Assembly: GCA_945871875.1 (NCBI GenBank)
Contig: CAMBYC010000002.1
Coordinates: 1-62,796 of the forward strand
Direction: 5' to 3'
DNA: 62,796 nt
DNA from: Sphingobacterium thalpophilum
Lineage (GTDB): Bacteria > Bacteroidota > Bacteroidia > Chitinophagales > Chitinophagaceae
The notes beneath the pieces are model-generated. The model saw only the letters and a program-made list of their open reading frames with translations, ran no database searches and was not told the DNA's origin. Within the stretch, counting starts at the first letter, position 1, and each line of letters opens with the position of its first letter. The position numbers were made by a program, and so were the translations under genes. Shown here in pieces: positions 44,789 through 54,400 of this stretch.

Positions 44789-47185
44789 ATGTTAAGAAAC
44801 AACCTTTTAGTACTATTTCTAGCTTTGAGTGTATTTACACAAGCACAGACCAATCTCAAAGCATGGTATCGACAACCTGCCGCAAATTGGAATGAAGCAA
44901 CACCCATTGGAAATGGCGTTTTGGGTGCAATGATTTATGGAAGAACCACTGAAGAATTAATACAGCTCAATGAGCAAACCTTATGGACTGGCGGACCGCA
45001 GAGCTTAAATCCAAATCCAGAAGCGGTTAATTTTTTGCAGCCCTTACGTGAAGCAATGTTTAACGATAGTTTAAAGTTGGCTGGAAAATTGCTCCGTAAA
45101 ATGCAAGGTCCTGAAGTACAAATGTACCAGCCTTTAGGCGATATCATCCTTAAGCAACAATTTTTTGGCGAAGTAAAAGATTATACGCGCAGCTTGAACA
45201 TTTCTACAGCTATTGCAAATACAATTTTTAATGCAGGGGGGGTTCAATTTAATCGAGAAATATTTGCTTCTGCTCCAGACAAAGCAATTGTAATGCACTT
45301 AACGTCCGATAAAAAAGGTGCTTTAAACTTTTCTATAGATGTAAATCATCCTTTAAAATATATAAAATCGGTTAATTCCGCAAATGAATTGGTATTAAAA
45401 GGGAAAGCTAGAATTTATAACGATGAAAATCGTAATCCAAAACCTCTTGATTTTGAAGATGCAGAGCATAAAAACGGAATGCGTTTTCAATTTAGGGTAA
45501 AAATTGTTAATAAAGATGGCGAATTGCTTCATACCGACAGCTCATTATTGGTGAAAAATGCATCGGATGTAACTGTTTATATTACTGCTGCAACAAGTTT
45601 TAATGGCTACGATAAGTTTCCAGACAGAGACGGCAAAAACGAAGAAAAAATTGCTGCTGATGCAATGCAGCAAGTAATAAAAAAGTCATATTTAATTTGT
45701 AAAACCAATCATATTGCTGATTACCAGCATTTCTTTAACCGCGTTTCTTTGCAAATTGAAAAGCAAAACAGAGATTCTGTTCCTACTGATAAACGGTTGG
45801 CCGATTACAAAAACGGAACTGCCGACATAGGTCTAGAAGAGTTGTATTTTCAGTTTGGAAGGTATTTGTTGATATCTTGTTCTCGTCCAGGCGGTATTCC
45901 CGCAAATTTACAAGGCATTTGGAATAAAGAAATCAGACCACCATGGAGAAGCAATTACACTACAAATATCAATCTACAAATGAACTATTGGCCAGCAGAA
46001 GTTACCAATCTTTCAGAAATGACTTTTCCATTGATTGAGTTTATTAAAATATTGGCAAAAAACGGAACCGCAACTGCAAAGAATTATTACAATATGAACG
46101 GTTGGGTTTTGCACCACAACAGCGATATTTGGGCAAATACCAGTCCCGTTGGAAGTGGAACAGGCGATCCTAGATGGGCAAATTGGGCGATGGGAAGTCC
46201 TTGGTTGTCTCAACATTTGTATGAGCACTATAGGTTTAGTGGAGATAAAAAATATTTACAAGAAACAGCCTATCCGCTAATGAAAGCTGCCGCTTTGTTT
46301 TGTTTGGATTGGCTGGTGGAAAAAGATGGCGTTTTGGTTACTGTACCCTCTACATCTCCAGAAAATGGATATATTCTTCCCAATGGAAGCAAAGCAGTTT
46401 TTACAATTGCATCTGCTATGGATATGGAAATTATTTGGGATTTGTTTACCAATTTGATAGAAGCCAGTGGTGAATTGGGAATTGATAAAGATTTTAGTGC
46501 GTTGCTAAAAGAAAAACGAGCAAAACTATCGCCTTTAAAAATTGGGAAAGCAGGAAATTTGGTTGAGTGGAAAGAAGATTATCAAGATGAAGATCCTCAA
46601 CACCGCCATGTTTCACATTTATTTGCTCTACATCCTGGTAGAGAAATATCTCCATTAATTGACACCAACTTTTCAAATGCTGCACGCAAAACCCTTGAAG
46701 TAAGAGGTGATGGTGGAACCGGATGGAGCAAAGCTTGGAAAATAAACTTTTGGGCTAGATTATTAGATGGTAACCATGCCTACAAAATGTATCAAGAGTT
46801 GCTGAAAAATTCTACGATGAAGAATTTGTTTGATACTCATCCACCATTTCAAATAGATGGAAATTTTGGAGCAACTGCTGGTATTGCAGAATTGTTTATT
46901 CAAAGCCATTTATCGGTGTTACAAATTTTACCTGCTTTACCAGATGCATGGAAATCGGGCACCATTAAAGGATTAAAAGGAAGAGGTGGTTTTGTGACAG
47001 ACATTTCCTGGAAAAACGGCAAACTTGAAAAACTTGTTTTGTATTCATCAAATGAAGGAAAAACCAATTTACAATTTGTTGGGGTTAAACCAGTGCAAAA
47101 TAGTTTGAAAGCGATAGCGGGCAAACCCGATTGTTATGCTTTAACTACAAAAAAGAATACAACTTATACATTTACATTTCAATAA
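44789..47185 (+). CDS. GH95 alpha-L-fucosidase
   Basis: 798 residues from the ATG at 44789, which begins a clean signal peptide ('LLVLFLALSVFTQAQ'); the longer frame upstream lacks support. Family features: 'AWNEATPIGNGVLGAMIYG'-type start ('PIGNGVLGAMIYGR'), 'SRPGGIPANLQGIWNKEI', 'TTNINLQMNYWPAE', 'HRHVSHLFALHPG', 'GTGWSKAWKINFWARL' and 'IDGNFGATAGIAEL'. GH95 enzymes cleave terminal alpha-1,2-L-fucose (or L-galactose) by inversion. Probably periplasmic. It supplies fucose to FucP, 38 bases downstream. Confidence 0.95.
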   Translation: MLRNNLLVLFLALSVFTQAQTNLKAWYRQPAANWNEATPIGNGVLGAMIYGRTTEELIQLNEQTLWTGGPQSLNPNPEAVNFLQPLREAMFNDSLKLAGKLLRKMQGPEVQMYQPLGDIILKQQFFGEVKDYTRSLNISTAIANTIFNAGGVQFNREIFASAPDKAIVMHLTSDKKGALNFSIDVNHPLKYIKSVNSANELVLKGKARIYNDENRNPKPLDFEDAEHKNGMRFQFRVKIVNKDGELLHTDSSLLVKNASDVTVYITAATSFNGYDKFPDRDGKNEEKIAADAMQQVIKKSYLICKTNHIADYQHFFNRVSLQIEKQNRDSVPTDKRLADYKNGTADIGLEELYFQFGRYLLISCSRPGGIPANLQGIWNKEIRPPWRSNYTTNINLQMNYWPAEVTNLSEMTFPLIEFIKILAKNGTATAKNYYNMNGWVLHHNSDIWANTSPVGSGTGDPRWANWAMGSPWLSQHLYEHYRFSGDKKYLQETAYPLMKAAALFCLDWLVEKDGVLVTVPSTSPENGYILPNGSKAVFTIASAMDMEIIWDLFTNLIEASGELGIDKDFSALLKEKRAKLSPLKIGKAGNLVEWKEDYQDEDPQHRHVSHLFALHPGREISPLIDTNFSNAARKTLEVRGDGGTGWSKAWKINFWARLLDGNHAYKMYQELLKNSTMKNLFDTHPPFQIDGNFGATAGIAELFIQSHLSVLQILPALPDAWKSGTIKGLKGRGGFVTDISWKNGKLEKLVLYSSNEGKTNLQFVGVKPVQNSLKAIAGKPDCYALTTKKNTTYTFTFQ

Positions 47186-47223
47186 ACAATAAATTAAATC
47201 TACAAATCAACAAAAGCAGCTAT

Positions 47224-48492
47224 ATGAACAATAAAAATTCATTTCTTATTCCATTTATTTTGGTTACCAGTTTGTTTTTTCTTTGGGCTTTTCTACACAA
47301 CATCAATCCAATTTTGATTCCACACCTAAAAAAAGCCTGTCAACTTACTGATTTACAATCTGCATTGATTGATTCTTCGGTTTATTTTGGATATTTCTGT
47401 GTAGCATTGCCTGCAGGTTTAATCATGCAGAAATTAGGTTATAAAAAAGGTATTCTTATTGGATTGATTCTGTATTGTGTAGGCACTTTATTGTTCATTC
47501 CTGCCGCTTCTACACGCAATTACAACTTTTTTTTGGTGGCATTATTTATTATGGCAAGCGGTGCAACTTTCTTAGAAACCATCGCCAATCCTTATATCAC
47601 AAAACTTGGAGATCCTGCCGGTGCAGCTCAGCGTCTTAATTTTGCACAGTCTTTTAATGGAGTAGGGGCTTTTATTGCTCCAATTATTGGTGGACAATTT
47701 ATCCTCAGCGGCATCGAACACACTCCAGAAGAACTTAAACAAATGTCTGTTACAGAACTCAACAGTTACTTAAATTTCGAAGCAGGAACGATTAAAGTGC
47801 CTTATTTAGTAATTGCTGCCATCGTTTTATTCATTTTAGTTTTGTTTGCATTCATAAAATTGCCTGAAATAAAAGAAAACAGCGAAACCACTCAAACCCG
47901 TTTTTCTTTTAATGTATTTCGTCATGCTCAAGTTAAATGGGCTGTTACAGCACAGTTTTTTTACGTTGGTGCACAAGTTGGTGTAGGTAGCTTTTTTATT
48001 CGATTTGCAAAGTATGTGAACAATATGCCTGAAAAAGATGCTGCATTTTTATTCGGTTCTATCGCAATGGTTGGATTTATGTTGGGTAGATTTTTAGGAA
48101 CCTTTTTAATGAAGTTTATTCGTCCAGCACGTTTATTGGGATTGTATGCTGTAATCAATATGTTGTTGCTTTTTGTTGCCATCACAGGAAAAGGAAACAT
48201 CGCTGTTTATGCAATGATGGCTGTTCCTTTCTTTATGTCGATTATGTTTCCCACCATTTTTGCTTTAGGCATTGAAGGTTTAGGTGAAGAAGGAAAGATT
48301 GTTTCTTCATTTTTAGTGATGGCAATTGTTGGTGGAGCGTTTTTCCCTTTATTGATGGGTAAAATTAGCGATGCTACTGGTGGAAATATTCAGTTGGGGT
48401 ATATTATTCCTTTGATTTGTTTTGCAGTAGTTGGACTTTTTGCATTAAAAAATAGCAACAATAATACCGTAGCCGTTCAAAACAATCATTAA
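47224..48492 (+). CDS. fucP: L-fucose:H+ symporter FucP
   Basis: 422 residues from the ATG at 47224. Twelve hydrophobic spans in an MFS pattern. FucP signatures: 'LFFLWAFLHNINPILIPHLKKA' (TM1), 'SVYFGYFCVALPAGLIM', 'ATFLETIANPYITKLGDP', 'RLNFAQSFNGVGAFIAPIIGG' and 'FFMSIMFPTIFALGIEGLG'. It imports L-fucose across the inner membrane with a proton. It is followed with a 1-base gap by the mutarotase. Confidence 0.93.
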   Translation: MNNKNSFLIPFILVTSLFFLWAFLHNINPILIPHLKKACQLTDLQSALIDSSVYFGYFCVALPAGLIMQKLGYKKGILIGLILYCVGTLLFIPAASTRNYNFFLVALFIMASGATFLETIANPYITKLGDPAGAAQRLNFAQSFNGVGAFIAPIIGGQFILSGIEHTPEELKQMSVTELNSYLNFEAGTIKVPYLVIAAIVLFILVLFAFIKLPEIKENSETTQTRFSFNVFRHAQVKWAVTAQFFYVGAQVGVGSFFIRFAKYVNNMPEKDAAFLFGSIAMVGFMLGRFLGTFLMKFIRPARLLGLYAVINMLLLFVAITGKGNIAVYAMMAVPFFMSIMFPTIFALGIEGLGEEGKIVSSFLVMAIVGGAFFPLLMGKISDATGGNIQLGYIIPLICFAVVGLFALKNSNNNTVAVQNNH

Positions 48493-48493
48493 A

Positions 48494-48829
48494 ATGCAGA
48501 AATTTTGTTTAGCCTTAGATTTAATAGATGATGCTTCACTTATAGAAGCGTATGAATCTTATCATAAAGAAGTGTGGCCAGAAATTAAAGAGAGTATTTT
48601 GAATTCAGGAATTATTAATCTTGAAATTTACAGGGTTTTTAACCGCATGTTTATGATTATTGAAGCTACAGAAGATTTTTCCTTTGATCTTAAAGCTGCA
48701 GAAGATGCATCTAATCCTAAAGTGCAAGAATGGGAAACTTTGATGTGGAAATTTCAACAAGCAATACCTGGTTCAAAACCTGGAGAGAAGTGGCAATTGA
48801 TGAATTTGATTTTTGACCTAAACAAGTAA
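48494..48829 (+). CDS. L-rhamnose/L-fucose mutarotase (RhaM family)
   Basis: 111 residues, one ferredoxin-like RhaM domain. 'ALDLIDDASLIEAYESYHKEVWPEI' contains the family's H-x-x-V-W-P and is followed by 'LEIYRVFNRMFMIIE' and 'WETLMWKFQQAIP'. It converts alpha and beta anomers so the downstream dehydrogenase gets its preferred form. In fucose loci members of this family serve L-fucose. Here it sits between FucP and the SDR (4-base gap), favouring fucose. Confidence 0.9.
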   Translation: MQKFCLALDLIDDASLIEAYESYHKEVWPEIKESILNSGIINLEIYRVFNRMFMIIEATEDFSFDLKAAEDASNPKVQEWETLMWKFQQAIPGSKPGEKWQLMNLIFDLNK

Positions 48830-48833
48830 ATAT

Positions 48834-49613
48834 ATGAATTTAGGGTTGGCAGATAAAGTGATTATTGTTTCCGGTGGAGCAAAAGGGATTGGTGAAGGAA
48901 TCACTATTATATTGGCAGAAGAAGGTGCCATTCCTGTAATAATTGGACGAAGTGCGGAAGACAATAATATTTTGGTTGAACAAATTATTCAGAAAGGTTT
49001 TAAAGCTTTTGGGGTTGTGGCAGAACTTACCAACCCCGAGGCTTGTGCATCAGCAATACATCAGGTAGTAGATAAATTTGGAAGAATTGATGGATTAGTA
49101 AACAATGCAGGTGTTAATGATGGCGTAGGGTTAGAAAATGGCAACTATGATACTTTCATGGCTAGTATTCAAAAAAATTTAGTGCATTATTTTTTATTGG
49201 CTAAACATGCACTTCCTTATTTGAAACTATCGAAAGGTAGTATTGTGAACATCAGCTCCAAAACTGCTGAAACCGGTCAGGGTGGAACTTCTGGTTATGC
49301 AGCTGCAAATGGAGGACGGAATGCTTTAACTAGAGAATGGGCTGTTGAATTACTCCCTTATAACATTAGGGTAAATGCCTTAATTGTTGCAGAATGTTTT
49401 ACCCCTTTGTATGAAACATGGATTAATTCTTTCAAAAATCCTAAAGAAAAGCTAGAATCAATTGTTTCTGATATCCCATTAGAAAAAAGGTTTACAACAA
49501 AAGAAGAAATAGCAAATATGGTGGCATTTTTGTTGTCTGAAAAATCTAGCCACACTACCGGACAATTGATTCATGTTGATGGTGGATATGTGCATTTGGA
49601 TAGAGCAATTTAG
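48834..49613 (+). CDS. SDR oxidoreductase, probable L-fucose dehydrogenase, with Y-x-x-x-N
   Basis: 259 residues. Cofactor loop 'VSGGAKGIGEGITIIL', 'VNNAGVND' and catalytic Ser in 'NISSKTA' are present. The normal Y-x-x-x-K is Y155-A-A-A-N159: the codon AAT replaces the expected Lys, followed by 'GGRNALTREWAVELLPYNIRVN'. The Lys normally binds the ribose and lowers the Tyr pKa. The rest is intact, so the enzyme is unlikely to be dead by other criteria. Likely first oxidation step of fucose, after the mutarotase. Confidence 0.85.
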   Translation: MNLGLADKVIIVSGGAKGIGEGITIILAEEGAIPVIIGRSAEDNNILVEQIIQKGFKAFGVVAELTNPEACASAIHQVVDKFGRIDGLVNNAGVNDGVGLENGNYDTFMASIQKNLVHYFLLAKHALPYLKLSKGSIVNISSKTAETGQGGTSGYAAANGGRNALTREWAVELLPYNIRVNALIVAECFTPLYETWINSFKNPKEKLESIVSDIPLEKRFTTKEEIANMVAFLLSEKSSHTTGQLIHVDGGYVHLDRAI

Positions 49614-49723
49614 TTTTTTTCTAAAGGGCACATCATTTAATGATACATATTATTCCCTATAGCGTTATATTGCTATTTTTTAAAAATTTAAAAGCAGTAA
49701 AAAAATATCAGTATATAAATAGT

Positions 49724-50860
49724 ATGCAACAAACAAACAATCAAATTTATAAGAACAGTTTATTTTTTTTAATTGTTGCTCTATTTCTTCTCATAAGTGG
49801 ATGCAATTATAAAAAAGATATCAATTTAGCCAACAAAAATGCTTCAATCGACACATCAAAAGGATTAAAAGATTATTATACAGATTATTTTCCAATTGGA
49901 TTTGCAGTTGATACAAAAGAGTTGTCTGGGAATGATACGATTTTCTTAAAGAAGAATTTCTCTTTGCTATCCACAGCAATTGCCATGAAGTTTCGTTTTA
50001 TTCATCCTCACGAAGATTTTTATTACTGGGAAAAAGCCGATTCCTTAGTAAACTTCGCGATTGCAAATAAAATGAAAATTAGAGGACATGCCTTGGTTTG
50101 GAGCTATAATCCACCATGGATTTTTAAAGATACATTAGGAATGAAACTTTCTAAGGCTGAAATGCTTAAAAGATTAGAACAAAACCCATGCGATTGTCTT
50201 TGCCCAACCGTAAGCAGAAAGGTTTTATTAGAAAGATTAAAAGACCATATAAACAAAGTTGTTGGAAGATATAAAGGTAAAGTTTACGCTTGGGATGTGG
50301 TTAATGAAGCTATTTACGACAATAACAGAGAATTCCTGAAGTCAACAGATTGGAAAAAAATAATTGGTGAAGATTATATAGATAGTGCTTTTACTTATGC
50401 ACATGCAGCAGATCCAAATGCTCTTCTATTTTACAATGATTATAATTTTGATGGCGACCCTCAAAAAGTAGAACGTATTTGTCGCCTTATCAAAAATCTT
50501 CAATCTAGAAAAATTCCTATCCATGGAATTGGCATTCAAGCCCATTGGAGTTTAAGTAAGCCTAATATTGCAGATATCGAAAATGAAATTTTAGCTTATG
50601 CCAATCTTGGAATGACTATTGAAATTACTGAATTAGACATACCAATTTATCCTTCTGAGAAAGAGAGTGATGTTTTAAAAATTGAGCAAAGTGAAAATTT
50701 GGAACAACTAAAATTGCAACAATCAAATCGCTATAAACAAGTTTTTGAATTGTTTCGTAAGCACAAGAAACACATTTCAGGTGTTACATTTTGGCAGGCA
50801 TTGCATCCCAATATGAGTTATGGTGCTCCTGTAATTTTTGATAGTACATTATATAAGTGA
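49724..50860 (+). CDS. GH10 endo-1,4-beta-xylanase lipoprotein, stop codon just before the usual C-terminus
   Basis: 378 residues from ATG 49724. Lipoprotein signal 'ALFLLISGCN'. GH10 landmarks: 'KIRGHALVWSYNPPW' (the common His after W is Ser), 'AWDVVNEAIYD' with acid/base Glu195, 'GIQAHW', and 'IEITELDIPI' with nucleophile Glu303. A short Cys-rich insert 'NPCDCLCP' lies at ~155-161. It stops at 'FDSTLYK', before the final helix; the same frame continues past the TGA (50858-50860) with ten sense codons encoding KAYSELINFL, like the normal GH10 ending. It may be truncated by a nonsense change. Confidence 0.9.
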   Translation: MQQTNNQIYKNSLFFLIVALFLLISGCNYKKDINLANKNASIDTSKGLKDYYTDYFPIGFAVDTKELSGNDTIFLKKNFSLLSTAIAMKFRFIHPHEDFYYWEKADSLVNFAIANKMKIRGHALVWSYNPPWIFKDTLGMKLSKAEMLKRLEQNPCDCLCPTVSRKVLLERLKDHINKVVGRYKGKVYAWDVVNEAIYDNNREFLKSTDWKKIIGEDYIDSAFTYAHAADPNALLFYNDYNFDGDPQKVERICRLIKNLQSRKIPIHGIGIQAHWSLSKPNIADIENEILAYANLGMTIEITELDIPIYPSEKESDVLKIEQSENLEQLKLQQSNRYKQVFELFRKHKKHISGVTFWQALHPNMSYGAPVIFDSTLYK

Positions 50861-51031
50861 AAAGCATATTCGGAATTGATTAATTTTTTATAAAAATAAC
50901 AACTTTATTTTTTTAGCTTGAACTATAGGTTTATGATGACAATTTGCTAATAACACTAACTTTAATCATATTTTTATTTTTTTTAATACCATATTTTTGA
51001 AGATATATTAACGCTTCTAAAATTTGGGTTT

Positions 51032-51379
51032 ATGTATTTCAAATCGATTTTATATCCTTTAATAGCATTTTCTCTTTATTTAACCATTACCCCTCCAAAA
51101 TCAAAGTTAATTTCTCCAAAAAGCTTTGAACAATTAGCCCAAGATTCCGTATATCGACTGATAACGGCACCCAAAAAAACTTGGGGTTATGATATACTAA
51201 TCAAAAATAAAATACTAGTTCATCAGGCTCAAATTCCCGGAGTTCCTGGTGTATTAGGTTTTTCCAAAAAAAATGATGCAGACAAAGTTGCCAAGTTGGT
51301 ATTGTCTAAAGTAAAAAAAGGAATAATTCCACCCACAGTTACAATAAAAGAATTGGATAGCTTGAAAATCAAGAAGTAA
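51032..51379 (+). CDS. DUF4907 family small exported protein
   Basis: 115 residues. A hydrophobic N-terminus ('SILYPLIAFSLYLTI') is probably a signal peptide. The DUF4907 pattern is 'WGYDILIKNKILVHQAQIPG' then 'GFSKKNDADKVAKLVLSKVKKGIIPPTV'. Family function is unknown. It is followed after 92 bases by a Kelch-repeat T9SS protein; this pairing is what I expect for the family, so the two probably work together. Confidence 0.78.
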   Translation: MYFKSILYPLIAFSLYLTITPPKSKLISPKSFEQLAQDSVYRLITAPKKTWGYDILIKNKILVHQAQIPGVPGVLGFSKKNDADKVAKLVLSKVKKGIIPPTVTIKELDSLKIKK

Positions 51380-51471
51380 CAATTAAGCTTTAAGTGGTCA
51401 AATAGCATTCTAATATTTAATAGAATAATCTTGAAGATTGATTTTGTCTAGAGTATTTAAAAATCCTCCCT

Positions 51472-54400
51472 ATGAAAAACAGTTTACTTAAAGCCATTCA
51501 AATTGGCATGTTCATCATGTTTTCTAATTTATCTTTTAAAGTTTTTGCACAGCAACCCGACAGTTGGGTTCAGAAGAAATCAGTTCCTATAACTTCGCCA
51601 CTAGCAAGGTTTGGAGCTGTAGCTTTTACAATTGGAGATACCATATACACTGGAACTGGAATAGATGATTATGGTGGTCATAAATTCAGCAATTTCTGGA
51701 AATATGATGGCAATTGGACTCAAATTGCAGATTTTGGAGGAGGTAAAAGATATGAAGCTGTAGGTTTTAGTATTAATGGTAAAGGATATGTGGGAACAGG
51801 AATTTCTGAAGGTACAGATCCTTATGAGCGCAAGGGGACAAAAGATTTCTGGGAGTACAATCCACAAACCAATAAATGGACAAAAAAAGCTGATTTCGGA
51901 GGCTCTGCAAGATTTGAAGCTGTTGGATTTACTATTGGCAATAGAGGTTACATTGGTACGGGCACCGATAAAAATGGAGACACAAAAGATTTTTGGGAAT
52001 ATAATCCCAATAATAATTCATGGTTGAGAAAGGCTGATGTTGGAGGGTTGGCAAGACATTCAGGAATTGGAATCAGCAATTTTTCCAAGGGATATATTGG
52101 ATTGGGCTATACCAATACCTATGCGAGTGATTTTTGGGAATACAATCCCTCAACCAATAAGTGGCTTCAAAAAGCAAATATTTCACCAAGTGTTGTTGTA
52201 AAGAGTTACGATGCCACTGGATTTAGAATCGGTGATAAATTATACGTTTGTGCAGGATATAAATCAAATACTGAAATGTGGGAGTATAATACTATTACAG
52301 ACCAGTGGAAAACAATTAGTTTTTATAATATTAATATTAATGAAAGATCTGGTGCTGTGGGCATAAGTATTGGTAAAAAGGGATACATTATAGGTGGGCA
52401 TAATGCTTCCACATCAACACTGCTTAATGATTTTTATAGTGTTGATACTGAATTTAATTACTGGGATAATCTAAGTTTTTGGATGTATTCAGGTAGGTAC
52501 CAAATGGCTGGTTTTGGATTGAATGATGCAGGATTTGTTGGGTTGGGTTTTATTATTGATCCTGGTGCAGGAATTTCAAATGAATTTTGGGAATATAATC
52601 CTACAAAAGACAAATGGACACCGAAAAAACAATTTATTGGTAAAGGTAGAACTGGTGCCGTAGGATTTAATATTAATAATAAAGGATATATTGGATTAGG
52701 TGGAAATTTCAACGATTTTTGGGAGTACGATAGAATAGGAAATCAATGGATGCAAAAGGCTAATTTCCCAGGATTAAACAAATCTCTAGCGGTTGGATTT
52801 AGCATAAAAAGCAAAGGCTATGTTGGAACTGGTTTTGGTGATTCACAGAATCAAAAGGAATTTTGGGAGTACAATTCCATAACCAATATTTGGAATCGGA
52901 AAGCAGATTTCTTAGGGGCAGCTAGATCACAGGCTATTGGATTTGCTATCAATAATAAAGGTTATATTGGATTAGGTGGAAATTTCAAAGATTTTTGGGA
53001 ATACAATCCAGATAAAGATAAATGGAGTAGAAAAGCCGATTTTGCTGATAAGGCAAGGTACAGTGCAGTCGGATTTAGTATCGGAAATAGAGGATTTGTT
53101 GGAACTGGTATTAGTATCGATGGAGATGCAGACAATTCTTTCTGGGAATACAATCCCTTTGTTGATAAGTGGACTAGACGCGCAAATGGCCCTGGTGGAA
53201 GAGGTGGTGCAGTTGGATTTACTATTAATAACAAAGGGTATATAGGTACTGGTTACGGACTATATTATGAATATTTCAGCGACTTCTCAGAATACACACC
53301 ACCCCTAGAAAACTATATTCTAACAAAAATAAAAGAAACTAAACTCTGCTCCAACTCCCGCATACGCATAAATTACAATGCCTCTGGCAGCTACCAAAGG
53401 GGCAACCGCTTCACTGCACAACTCAGCGATTCGTCCGGCAACTTCTCTAACCCTACTAATTTAAGTTCCATTGTATCTACAGCTTCAGGGTCCATAAATA
53501 CAACCATCCCTAGCGGAATATTCTCAGGAAAGAATTATCGCATCCGTGTGGTAGCTTCCAAACCCTCTATCTATGGGTTCGACAATGACTACGATATCTG
53601 CATTAACCCACTACCAATTGTGAAAACCAAAAACACTACCATTTACCTTGACGACAACGGAAAAGCTTCTATCAACGCTCAACTAATCAATAACGGCTCG
53701 TGGGCTTATTGCGGATCACTCCGATATAACCTAAACAAAACAACCTTCAATTGTAGCAATATTGGCGTTAATACAGTAATACTATCGGCTACTGACTGCA
53801 ATGGCAACAAGGACTCCGCCATAGCTTTGGTTACGGTAAAAGACAATGATCGTCCTGCAATTCATAAAATCTCTGTTTCTCCAGAAAGGCTTTGGCCCGC
53901 CGACCACAATTTGAAGCAAGTAACAGTAAACTACCGCACTTGGGACAATTGCGGTGTAACCAAAACCTGGCTCACCTCCATCAGTAGTGACGAACCTTTG
54001 TTACTCAATAACCCAGACATCAAAATTATTGATAATCATAAACTGTTGTTGCGTGCGGAACGCACCAGACCAACAAGAATTAGAATATATACTATATCAA
54101 TTTTTGCTCAAGATGCTTCAGGGAATATAGAAACAAGAAGGATTAAAATAGAAGTGTCTCCCAATAATAATTTTACCGTTAACTTAAATGGAGATGTTTC
54201 AAATAACAGTATTAATAGCGAAACCTTAACAGGATTACAAATGAAGTTAATGCCCAATCCAACCACTAATTATTCAACAATTGTTCTTCAAAGTAGTAAT
54301 CCTCTTCCTGTAACACTAATCGTTTCCGATATGTTAGGTAAAATCATAGAAACTAAAAATAATATTAATTCAAACAGTAACATAAATCTTGGATATCAAT

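Noticed and set aside
50858-50860. TGA read as selenocysteine in the xylanase
   Set aside because: No selenocysteine is known at this place in GH10 and no SECIS-like hairpin follows.
52458-53245. Pro-rich antisense ORFs inside the Kelch gene
   Set aside because: They repeat with the Kelch blades and are by-products of the repeat codon pattern.
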